The translations under genes and the position numbers were made by a program. From the NCBI GenBank assembly GCA_031393795.1, contig JANMWE010000240.1:1-16198 (forward strand): 16,198 nt of DNA, written 5' to 3'. The stretch comes from CAMLHU01 sp031393795. GTDB lineage: Bacteria; Gemmatimonadota; Gemmatimonadetes; Gemmatimonadales; GWC2-71-9. The notes beneath the pieces were generated by a model that was not told where the DNA came from, did not search any database, and saw nothing but the letters and a program-made list of their open reading frames with translations. Positions within the stretch are counted from its first letter, which is position 1. Every line of letters begins with the position of its first letter. Positions 8,007 through 14,105 of the stretch are shown here, one piece after another.

Positions 8007-8561
8007 TCAGACGGCCAGCAGTTCCTGTTCCTTCTGGTGGATCAGGGCGTCGAGCTGCTTGATGTGCTCGTCGGTGACCTTCTGGATCTCCTTCTCGGCC
8101 CGCTTGATGTCGTCCTCCGGGAGCCCCGAGAGCTTCTTGACCTTGCTCATCGCCTCCCCGCGGGCGTGCCGTACCGCCACCCGTCCTTCCTCGGCGAGCT
8201 TGTGGATCACCTTGACCAGCTCCTTGCGCCGCTCTTCCGTGAGCGCCGGCAGCGGGACGCGGATGATGGCGCCCTGGGTCGCGGGGTTCACGCCGAGGTC
8301 GCTGTCGCGGATCGCCTTTTCGATGGCCTGGGTCAGCGCCTTGTCGAACGGCTGGACGTTGATGAGCCGTGGCTCGGGCGCGGTGACCATCGCCACCTGC
8401 GTGAGCGGCACCATCGTGCCGTACGCCTCGACCCGCACCACGTCCATCAGGGTCGGTGAGGCCTTTCCGCTGCGGATGCCGGAGAATTCCCGCTTGGTCG
8501 TCTCGACCGCCTTGCGCATCAGCTCCTTGGCGTGCTTCTCGAGTTCCGGGATAGTGCTCAT
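8007..8561 (-). CDS. frr: ribosome recycling factor
   Basis: Splits post-termination ribosomes together with EF-G. The 184-residue length is the family norm. The sequence shows the expected three-helix bundle with an inserted beta domain: the N-terminal helix with TTKREFSGIRSGKASPTLMD, the beta part MVPLTQVAMVTAPEPRLINV and QPFDK, NPATQGAIIRVPLPALTEERRK, and the charged C-terminal helix. The ATG start overlaps the pyrH stop as ATGA, so the two are likely translationally coupled. The pyrH-frr pairing is widely conserved. Confidence 0.97.
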   Translation of the reverse strand: MSTIPELEKHAKELMRKAVETTKREFSGIRSGKASPTLMDVVRVEAYGTMVPLTQVAMVTAPEPRLINVQPFDKALTQAIEKAIRDSDLGVNPATQGAIIRVPLPALTEERRKELVKVIHKLAEEGRVAVRHARGEAMSKVKKLSGLPEDDIKRAEKEIQKVTDEHIKQLDALIHQKEQELLAV

Positions 8562-9271
8562 CGGACGAGGGTCCCCACCCGTTCGCCGGCCAGGATGCGC
8601 CGGACCGCGCCAGGTTGGTTGATGTTGAACACGACGATCGGCAGGTTGTTCGACTTGCAGAGCCCGAACGCGTTGGCGTCCATCACCTCGTAATTATTGA
8701 CGATCGCGTCCTGGTACGACAGCTCGGGGATGAACTTCGCGTCACTGTGCTTGCGGGGATCCTTGGTGTAGATCCCGTCGACCGAGGTGGCCTTGAGGAT
8801 CACCTGCGCCTCGACCTCGAGGGCGCGGAGCACGGCGGCGGTGTCGGTGGAGAAGAACGGGTTGCCGGTGCCGCCGGCGAAGAGGACCAGGCGGCCCTTC
8901 TCCTGGTGCCGCTGCGCCCGCCGCCGGATGTACGGCTCGGCCAGCGATTCCATCCGGATGGCGGTCATGACCCGGGTGTCGACGCCCTTCTTTTCGAGCA
9001 CGTCCTGCAGGGCGAGGGCGTTGATGACCGTGCCCAGCATCCCCATGTAGTCGGCGCTCACCCGGTCGAGCCCGCCCTGGCTGGCGGTGGTGCCGCGGAT
9101 GATGTTGCCGCCGCCGACCACCACCGCGAGGCGCACGCCGAGGGCGTGCACCTCCTTGATCGCGTCGGCCAGTCCCTCGAGGACCGGGAAGTCGAGTCCC
9201 TGCCCCTTGTCGCCCGCCAGCGCCTCGCCGGAGAGCTTCAGCAGGACACTGGAGTAGGCAAGTTTGGTCAC
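8558..9271 (-). CDS. pyrH: UMP kinase
   Basis: Phosphorylates UMP to UDP, a bacterial-specific hexameric amino-acid-kinase-fold enzyme. Motifs: KLSGE (12-16), VVGGGNIIRG (51-60), SADYMGMLGTVINALALQ (72-89), FAGGTGNPFFSTDTAA (131-146) and SVDGIYTKDPRK (163-174) in the ATP site. At 237 residues it has normal length. The GTG start overlaps the tsf stop as GTGA; a GAGG lies about 5 nt upstream. Nucleotide supply is thus tied to translation genes on both sides (tsf and frr), as in many bacteria. Confidence 0.97.
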   Translation of the reverse strand: MTKLAYSSVLLKLSGEALAGDKGQGLDFPVLEGLADAIKEVHALGVRLAVVVGGGNIIRGTTASQGGLDRVSADYMGMLGTVINALALQDVLEKKGVDTRVMTAIRMESLAEPYIRRRAQRHQEKGRLVLFAGGTGNPFFSTDTAAVLRALEVEAQVILKATSVDGIYTKDPRKHSDAKFIPELSYQDAIVNNYEVMDANAFGLCKSNNLPIVVFNINQPGAVRRILAGERVGTLVR

Positions 9272-10134
9272 GCGGCCTCGCCGATCTTGAACCGGGCGAA
9301 CCGCACCACCTTGGCGCCCTTCATCGCACCGAGGAGCTGGGCGATGGTCTTGCTCTCGTCCTTGACGAAGGGCTGGTCGAGAAGCGAGCGCTCGGCGGCG
9401 AACTTCCTGAGCTTGCCGTCGACGATCTTGGCGCGGATGTTCTCCGGCTTCCCTTCGGCGGCCACCTGCTCCTCGGCGATGCGGCGTTCGCGCTCGAGCA
9501 CGTCGGCCGGCATGTCGGATGCCTGCACCACGATCGGGTCGGCCGACGCGATGTGCAGGGCGATCTCGTTGGCCAGGGCGACCGCGTCGGGCCCGACCAC
9601 GCCGGCGAGCTCGACGATCACGCCGACCTGCTGGTTGTGATGCAGGTAGCGACCGACCACGCCGCCGTCCGGCCGGTAGTGCGCCAGGCGCTTGGCGCTG
9701 ATCGCCTCGCCGATGACACCGCCCACTTCCTTGACCCGCTCACCGACCGGCTTGCCGTTGGCCACCGTGGCGAGGAGGGGCCCGTCGGTGCCGAGCACGT
9801 GGGTGCCCTGCGGCACCGTGAGGGCGAAGGCCAGGAGCTCGAGGCCGAGCTTCTGGAAGCCCTCGGTCTTGGCGACGAAGTCGGTCTCGCAATTGAGCTC
9901 GACCATCCCGCCGAAGTTGCCGTCGTCGGCCACGTGCAGGAAGATGAGGCCCTGCATGGCGTCGCGGCCGGCGCGCTTCTCGGCCTTGGCGATCCCCTTC
10001 TTGCGGAGGAGCTCGGCCGCGACGGTCATGTCACCGCCGGCCTCCTCGAGCGCCTTCTTGCAGTCGCCGATCCCGGCGCCGGTGCGGGCGCGGAGCTCGC
10101 TGATATCCTTGGTGTTGATGGTCTTCGTGGTCAT
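9268..10134 (-). CDS. tsf: elongation factor Ts
   Basis: Guanine-nucleotide exchange factor for EF-Tu. The N-terminal UBA-like domain is clear (ISELRARTGAGIGDCKKALE, 11-30), followed by the EF-Tu-contacting TDFVA (84-88, within ELNCETDFVAKTE) and the C-terminal ERSLLDQPFVKDESKTIAQL. At 288 residues it matches the standard length. The ATG at 10134 has no evident ribosome site. It lies 101 nt after rpsB, and that gap holds two hairpins that may set the rpsB:tsf ratio. Confidence 0.97.
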   Translation of the reverse strand: MTTKTINTKDISELRARTGAGIGDCKKALEEAGGDMTVAAELLRKKGIAKAEKRAGRDAMQGLIFLHVADDGNFGGMVELNCETDFVAKTEGFQKLGLELLAFALTVPQGTHVLGTDGPLLATVANGKPVGERVKEVGGVIGEAISAKRLAHYRPDGGVVGRYLHHNQQVGVIVELAGVVGPDAVALANEIALHIASADPIVVQASDMPADVLERERRIAEEQVAAEGKPENIRAKIVDGKLRKFAAERSLLDQPFVKDESKTIAQLLGAMKGAKVVRFARFKIGEAA

Positions 10135-10168
10135 ATCGATTCGTCGGTCAGAGTTCGTTCATAGAAGA

Positions 10169-10206
10169 GCCGCCGCCCAGGGCCTGGTGGGCCCGCGAGC
10201 GGCGGC
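10169..10206 (-). promoter_or_regulatory. rpsB-tsf intergenic hairpin 2 (possible attenuator)
   Basis: GCCGCCGC (10169-10176) pairs with GCGGCGGC (10199-10206), and the inner sequence can add a GGGCC/GGCCC stem. On the minus strand it is followed by TCTTCTATG, only weakly U-rich. An attenuating hairpin in the rpsB-tsf gap is known in E. coli. Partial termination or mRNA processing is possible here but not shown. Confidence 0.5.
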
Positions 10207-10214
10207 GATCCAAG

Positions 10215-10233
10215 GGGCGGCGTGGGGCCGCCC
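10215..10233 (-). promoter_or_regulatory. rpsB-tsf intergenic hairpin 1
   Basis: GGGCGGC (10215-10221), a 5-nt loop and GCCGCCC (10227-10233), only 2 nt after the rpsB stop codon. There is no U-tract. It may protect the 3' end of rpsB mRNA or form part of an attenuator with the next hairpin. Confidence 0.45.
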
Positions 10234-10235
10234 GC

Positions 10236-11144
10236 TTAGGCGTTGTCGCCCGCGTCGGCCGGTGCGGCCTCGGCGCCGGCTTCGGCCGGCTCGGCGCCTT
10301 CGCCACCCTCGGTCTTCAGCCGGGCCGCGATCGCCTCGGGCTTCGGACGGCGCTTGCGGCGGGGCCGGCGGCGGCGGCTTTCACGGTCGTCGCCGGCATC
10401 GGCGCCACCGTCGGAGCTGTAGGTCTCGCCGTCGCCCTCTTCACCGGTCTCGCGGCTCGGCATCTGCGCGCGACCTTCGGCGATGATGTCGGCCAGGGCC
10501 GTGGTGATCAGGGCCACCGAACGGATCGCGTCGTCGTTGCCCGGGATCGGCACGGTGATGACGTCGGGGTCGGCGTTGGTGTCGACGATGGCGACGACCG
10601 GGATGCCGAGCTTGTTGGCCTCGGCCACCGCGATCTTCTCCTTCTTGGCGTCGACCACGAAGAGCGCGCCCGGGAGCCGGGTCATGTTCTTCACGCCTTC
10701 GAGGTTCCGCAGGAGCTTCAGCCGCTCCCGCTCGAACATCAGCTTCTCCTTCTTCGTGTAGTTCGCGAAGGAGTCGTCGGTCTGGCCCTGCTCGAGTTCA
10801 CGCAGCCGCTTCAGCTGTTTCTTGAGCGTCGCGAAGTTGGTGAGCATCCCGCCCAGCCACCGCTCGGTCACGAACAGCGCGCCCGACCGGCCCGCCTCGG
10901 CCTCCACCACGCTGGCCAGCTGCCGCTTGGTGCAGACGAAGAGGACGTTCTCGCCCTTGAGGATGACCTGCTTGATGAGCTCCTGCGCCTTGGTGAGCTG
11001 CCGGAGGGTCTTCTGGAGGTCGATGATGTAGATGCCGGAACGTTCCGCGAAGATGAACCGACGCATCTTCGGGTTCCAACGGCGGGTCTGGTGGCCGAAA
11101 TGAACGCCGGCTTCGAGCAGGTCCTGGAGTAGCGGCTGAGCCAT
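10236..11144 (-). CDS. rpsB: 30S ribosomal protein S2 with a long low-complexity C-terminal tail
   Basis: Small-subunit protein S2. The core (about residues 1-227) is typical: LLEAGVHFGHQTRRWNPKM, ERSGIYIIDLQKT, WLGGMLTNF and the C-terminal PIPGNDDAIRSVALIT. The protein is 302 residues, about 60 longer than E. coli S2. The extra part (228-302) is acidic, then Arg/Lys-rich (RESRRRRPRRKRRPKP, about 254-269), then Ala/Glu-rich, and is probably disordered. I chose the ATG at 11144, giving MAQPLLQDL; the frame is open further upstream but lacks homology there. A purine-rich AAGGAA lies about 12 nt upstream. It sits 131 nt after rpsI. Confidence 0.95.
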   Translation of the reverse strand: MAQPLLQDLLEAGVHFGHQTRRWNPKMRRFIFAERSGIYIIDLQKTLRQLTKAQELIKQVILKGENVLFVCTKRQLASVVEAEAGRSGALFVTERWLGGMLTNFATLKKQLKRLRELEQGQTDDSFANYTKKEKLMFERERLKLLRNLEGVKNMTRLPGALFVVDAKKEKIAVAEANKLGIPVVAIVDTNADPDVITVPIPGNDDAIRSVALITTALADIIAEGRAQMPSRETGEEGDGETYSSDGGADAGDDRESRRRRPRRKRRPKPEAIAARLKTEGGEGAEPAEAGAEAAPADAGDNA

Positions 11145-11247
11145 TCTGCGGTGCGTTCCTTCTTGGGGTTGATCGTCCCCCGCCGTCATCTCCGCGCCGA
11201 CCCCCTGAGGGGACCCCGGCATGGATCGGGTCGAGGTGAGAGTTGGA

Positions 11248-11269
11248 GGCCCGCGACGAGTCGCGGGCC
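11248..11269 (-). terminator. hairpin after rpsI (weak terminator or processing site)
   Basis: GGCCCGCGA (11248-11256), loop CGAG and TCGCGGGCC (11261-11269) form a perfect 9-bp stem 6 nt after the rpsI stop. On the minus strand it is followed by TCCAACTCTC, not a proper U-tract, so read-through into rpsB is likely. The rest of the 131-nt gap before rpsB shows no convincing promoter, only a GC-rich stretch around 11201-11217. Confidence 0.45.
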
Positions 11270-11275
11270 CGCTGG

Positions 11276-11677
11276 TTAACGCTTCGAGAACTGGAACCGC
11301 TTGCGGGCGCCCGGCTGGCCGGGCTTCTTGCGCTCGACGGCCCGCGGATCGCGGGTCAGGAAGCCGCCGGCGCGGAGCTTCGGGCGGTGCAGCGCATCGG
11401 CCTCGACCAGCGCGCGGGCGATGCCGAGCTGGAGGGCGCCGGCCTGTCCCGACTGCCCGCCGCCGTCCACGTGCGCCTTCACGTCGAACGCGCCGAGGGT
11501 GTCGGTGGTCTGGAACGGGCGCTGGATGTGGAGCACCAGCGACGGCCGGGGGAAGTAGTCACCGAGGGTGCGGCCGTTCACGTCCCACTTGCCGGTCCCC
11601 GGCACGAGGTAGACGCGGGCCACGGAGGTCTTGCGGCGGCCGGTGGCCTGCCAACGGAATTCGGGCTTCCCGCTCAT
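11276..11677 (-). CDS. rpsI: 30S ribosomal protein S9
   Basis: Small-subunit head protein whose basic C-terminal tail reaches the P-site tRNA. The 133 residues include ATGRRKTSVARVYLVPGTGK (11-30), the central GGGQSGQAGALQLGIARAL, and the C-terminal GGFLTRDPRAVERKKPGQPG with the universal ending FQFSKR. The true start is the ATG at 11677, giving MSGKPEFRW, with AAGGTG at 11683-11688, 5 nt upstream. It overlaps the rplM stop as ATGA. The longer open frame upstream is a shadow of rplM. Confidence 0.97.
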   Translation of the reverse strand: MSGKPEFRWQATGRRKTSVARVYLVPGTGKWDVNGRTLGDYFPRPSLVLHIQRPFQTTDTLGAFDVKAHVDGGGQSGQAGALQLGIARALVEADALHRPKLRAGGFLTRDPRAVERKKPGQPGARKRFQFSKR

Positions 11678-12135
11678 GCGGTCACCTTCGCGGCCTTGCG
11701 GCGGATAACGTAGGGCTGGGGTAACTGGGCGGCGTGGGTGTGCTCGGCGCCGGCAAAGACCTTGAGCTTGGTGCGCATCTTCTGCTTGGCCAGGGAGTTC
11801 TTGGGGAGCATTCCGAAGACCGCCTTCTCGATGACGCGGTCGGGATGCTTGGCCAGGATCTCCTTGATCGGCGTATGCGTGTCGTGACCCATCCAGCCGG
11901 TGTGCTTGAACACCGTCTTCTGGTCCAGCTTCTTGCCGGTCAGCTTCACCTTCGCCGCGTTGATCACGACGACGAAATCGCCACCGTCCATGTGCGGCGT
12001 GAACGTCGGCTTGTGCTTGCCACGGATGAGTTGCGCCACTGCGCTCGCCAGCCGGCCCAGGGGCATCCCCTCGGCGTCGACCACGTGCCAGTTGTGCTCC
12101 TGATCCTTCGGCGTGGCGGAAAACGTCGTCTGCAT
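11674..12135 (-). CDS. rplM: 50S ribosomal protein L13
   Basis: Early-assembly large-subunit protein. The 153 residues show the family pattern: WHVVDAEGMPLGRLAS near the N-terminus, IRGKHKPTFTPHMDGGDFVVVINA, KVKLTGKKLDQKTVFKHTGW, and then RVIEKAVFGMLPKNSLAK. The ATG at 12135 (MQTTFSATPK) fits known proteins; an open extension upstream lies in the leader and is not used. The promoter described just upstream should drive the whole ten-gene array that starts here, and rplM-rpsI is the classic gene pair. Confidence 0.97.
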   Translation of the reverse strand: MQTTFSATPKDQEHNWHVVDAEGMPLGRLASAVAQLIRGKHKPTFTPHMDGGDFVVVINAAKVKLTGKKLDQKTVFKHTGWMGHDTHTPIKEILAKHPDRVIEKAVFGMLPKNSLAKQKMRTKLKVFAGAEHTHAAQLPQPYVIRRKAAKVTA

Positions 12136-12183
12136 CGCCCTGCTCGGATTTCGGGTCAAAAACAAAACACCAGACAGACCTGC

Positions 12184-12213
12184 AAGATAGCCGGGAGCAA
12201 GCACTTGGGTCAA
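12184..12213 (-). promoter_or_regulatory. sigma70-type promoter of the rplM-to-rseP array
   Basis: On the minus strand TTGACC (12208-12213) and TATCTT (12184-12189) are separated by 18 nt. The first box matches the consensus at 5 of 6 bases and the second at 4 of 6. Transcription would start near 12175-12178, giving a leader of about 40 nt that includes a T-rich tract (TGTTTTGTTTTTGACC). It lies in the only AT-richer island upstream of rplM. Confidence 0.65.
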
Positions 12214-12221
12214 GGGACGGA

Positions 12222-12309
12222 GGGGCGCTGAGGCGCTTGGGCGCTGGGCCAGATCCAGGGCGTACGGACTCAGCGCCGCAGCGCCACACCGCCCCAGCGC
12301 CTATGCGCC
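12222..12309. repeat. imperfect palindrome with 8-nt tandem words at the end of the carboxylase operon
   Basis: On the plus strand 12222-12248 is a run of GGCGCTG-type 8-mers (GGGCGCTGAGGCGCTTGG and on). The inverted arm at 12270-12309 has the same words on the minus strand. Over 27 aligned arm positions I count 21 matches, with a loop of about 25-30 nt. The element includes the stop codon of the carrier-protein gene (12301-12303) and ends just before the rplM promoter. It could fold as a terminator-like RNA but lacks a U-tract. Confidence 0.65.
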
Positions 12310-12810
12310 AACCTCAAATTCCACAAGCACTTGCCCCTTCTCCACCGCCTGCCCCGGCTTCACCCTCACCCCCTTCACCACCGCCGCCGCGGGGGCGCGG
12401 AGCTCGTTCTCCATCTTCATCGCCTCAAGCACCACCAGGGCGGCCCCGGCCTCGACGTGCTGCCCCTCCACGACCGCGACCGTCATCACCATCCCGGGCA
12501 TCGGCGCCTTGAGGACGGCGGGCCCGCCGGCTCGCGGCCCGCCCCCGGTGAGCGAGCGGATGTGACGGGTCCGCTCGTCGACCACTTCGAGCTCGTGCCG
12601 TTCCCCCTGAAAGCCCACAGCCCACAGCCCACGGCCCGCAGCCTCGACCGCCAGTACTTCCGATCCACCATCCAAGGTCAGGTGCCGGATCGGGGTGCCG
12701 GGAAGTGCGGTGAGATGCGCCGAGTGGTATGACGTGCCGTCCACCGTGGCGTGCTCACCCTCGAGCTCCACCACGACCTCACGCCCACCGACCGTGACGA
12801 AATACTTCAC
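12301..12810 (-). CDS. biotinylated carrier subunit of an acyl-CoA/acetyl-CoA carboxylase
   Basis: Biotin carboxyl carrier protein of 169 residues. The C-terminal lipoyl/biotinyl domain (about 98-167) has APMPGMV and the biotin site EAMKMEN, with K132 carboxylated by the upstream biotin carboxylase. The N-terminal part (about 1-88, VKYFVTVGGREVVVELEGEH and on) resembles the linker domain at the C-terminus of propionyl/methylcrotonyl-CoA carboxylase alpha chains rather than AccB, so the pair looks like a split alpha chain. The GTG at 12810 overlaps the methyltransferase stop as GTGA, and GGAAG lies 5 nt upstream. The linker includes peptide coded by a (GTGGGCT)n run. The carboxyltransferase subunit is not in the window, so the acyl-CoA substrate is unknown. 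Confidence 0.9.
   Translation of the reverse strand: MKYFVTVGGREVVVELEGEHATVDGTSYHSAHLTALPGTPIRHLTLDGGSEVLAVEAAGRGLWAVGFQGERHELEVVDERTRHIRSLTGGGPRAGGPAVLKAPMPGMVMTVAVVEGQHVEAGAALVVLEAMKMENELRAPAAAVVKGVRVKPGQAVEKGQVLVEFEVGA
12612..12642 (-). repeat. in-frame 7-nt tandem repeat within the carrier-protein gene
   Basis: On the minus strand the word GTGGGCT occurs in tandem with a diverged GCGGGCC copy at the left. It encodes AAGRGLWAVGF, between the conserved parts of the N-terminal linker domain. Because 7 is not a multiple of 3, successive units are read in different frames. Confidence 0.7.
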
Positions 12811-14105
12811 GCTGCTTCCAGTACGAGGACCGTTTCGACGTGGGCGGTCTGGGGAAAGAGGTCGAACCCCTGCACCGAGACCACCCGCCATCCGCTGCCG
12901 AGCCGCGCCACGTCGCGCGCGAGGGTCGCGGGATCACACGACACATAGACCAGGCGCAACGGACGCACCGCGGCCAGGACGTCCACCGCCTTCGGATGCA
13001 TCCCGACGCGCGGCGGATTCGTGATGACCAGGCCGGGGGCTTTCAGCGCCCCGATAAGATCCTCGACCCTGCCAGCGCGTGCGAGGTGCGAGGTGCGAAG
13101 CTTGTCCTGAGCGCCAGCGAAGGATGCGGGGTGCTTGGTCGCGAGCTCCACTGCGCGGCGATCTCCCTCGATGCTTTCCACGGTCGCACCTTTCTCGACC
13201 AGCAGGACGCTCGTCTCGCCGATACCGGCGTACAGATCCCAGCAATGCTTCCCGCGCACGTCACCGGCCTGCTCCACCGCCCACCGCCGGACCTGGTCGC
13301 CCATCCCCGGGTTCACCTGTTCGAACACGGTCGCGGGATACGCGGTGCGGCCGTCGCCCCCGGCCACGACCCGAGGAGAGCCCCCTTCCGGATGCCACCA
13401 GATCGTCACACTGCCGAGGGCCGTACGGCCAAGCATCTCGGCCAGCTCGCGCGCGCCGGTCCAACTATCCCCCGACGACGTGTCCGCGATCAGATGTACG
13501 CCACCATCGCGATCGAGTCGCAGCACCAGGCGTGCGAGGTCCTTCGGCAGCTTCGCCTGCAGCGGTCGGAGCCGACCCCACACCTCCTGCAGTGCCGGCG
13601 CCATCAATTCACAGCGCTCCAGCGCGAAGATCCGGTCGGGCTCCCCCTCACGGTGCAATCCCAGCATCCCCCCTTTCCCGCGCGCGAGGGTGACCTTGGT
13701 GCGATACCCGAACTCGACCCCACCGGAGACGACCTCCGGGTCGCTGACCTCGAGTTTGCCGAGCCGGCGGAGGGCATCACCGATGAAAGTGCGCTTGGCC
13801 GCGACCTGGCGCGTGAGCTCGAGATGCTGCAACTGACACCCGCCGCAGCGGTCGCGATCGTAGTGGACACAGCGTGGCTCCACCCTGCCCGGACCTGGCT
13901 CCACCAGCTGGCCCACCTGGGCCCGCGCGAACCGTTTGTACATCCGCAGGTCCACCAGGTCGACGAGATCCCCTGCTGCGGTCCTCGGCACGAAGACGGT
14001 CCGGCCGTCGTCGAGCTTCCCGACGCCGTCGCCACCACCGGCCAGCCGATCGATGCGGACGGGCGCTGCGGCGCTGGGGCGCTGGGGCGATGTTTCGGCG
14101 ATCAC
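12807..14105 (-). CDS. Fe-S 23S rRNA/tRNA uracil-C5 methyltransferase (RumA/RlmD family)
   Basis: SAM-dependent m5U methyltransferase of 432 residues. An N-terminal TRAM domain (about 16-70, RIDRLAGGGDGVGKLDDGR) is followed by the four-cysteine Fe-S motif (C79, C87, C90 in CVHYDRDRCGGCQLQH, and C165 in ERCEL). The C-terminal Rossmann domain has QVNPGM, DLYAGIGETS (290-299), TNPPRVG, the catalytic cysteine in VSCDPATLARD (C390), and FPQTAHVETV with the general-base Glu. The GTG at 14105 overlaps the biotin carboxylase stop as GTGA. The target base (U747, U1939 or tRNA U54 type) cannot be told from sequence. Oddities: the first ~14 residues and about residues 324-340 are coded by repeat-like DNA. 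Confidence 0.92.
   Translation of the reverse strand: MIAETSPQRPSAAAPVRIDRLAGGGDGVGKLDDGRTVFVPRTAAGDLVDLVDLRMYKRFARAQVGQLVEPGPGRVEPRCVHYDRDRCGGCQLQHLELTRQVAAKRTFIGDALRRLGKLEVSDPEVVSGGVEFGYRTKVTLARGKGGMLGLHREGEPDRIFALERCELMAPALQEVWGRLRPLQAKLPKDLARLVLRLDRDGGVHLIADTSSGDSWTGARELAEMLGRTALGSVTIWWHPEGGSPRVVAGGDGRTAYPATVFEQVNPGMGDQVRRWAVEQAGDVRGKHCWDLYAGIGETSVLLVEKGATVESIEGDRRAVELATKHPASFAGAQDKLRTSHLARAGRVEDLIGALKAPGLVITNPPRVGMHPKAVDVLAAVRPLRLVYVSCDPATLARDVARLGSGWRVVSVQGFDLFPQTAHVETVLVLEAA
13077..13136. repeat. repeat-derived insertion inside the methyltransferase gene
   Basis: The plus strand shows tandem GAGGTGC words (13082-13096) followed by AAGCTTGTCCTGAGCGCCAG and CGAAGGATGCGGGGTGCTT. The minus strand is read in frame as HPASFAGAQDKLRTSHLA. 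The GCTTGTCCTGAGCG...CGAAGGA core resembles a dispersed intergenic repeat I recall from many high-GC bacterial genomes; that match is from memory and was not searched. Confidence 0.65.
14062..14089. repeat. 8-nt tandem repeat at the 5' end of the methyltransferase gene
   Basis: Three full copies of GGCGCTGN and a fourth partial copy (GGCGATG) on the plus strand, in the first codons of the minus-strand methyltransferase (encoding RPSAAAPV). It is the same word as in the palindrome at 12222-12309, 1.8 kb away. Confidence 0.7.

Noticed and set aside
11145..11240. Separate promoter or S2-binding leader upstream of rpsB
   Set aside because: No credible -35/-10 pair is visible, and the GC-rich stretch at 11201-11217 forms only a 4-bp stem; I could not support a leader motif.
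11678..12289. Fusion of S9 to a long upstream protein
   Set aside because: The upstream part is a shadow of rplM. S9 has its own ATG and ribosome site and a normal length.
12222..12309. CRISPR-like array
   Set aside because: The repeats are 8-nt words without spacers and form an inverted pair, not direct repeats with unique spacers.
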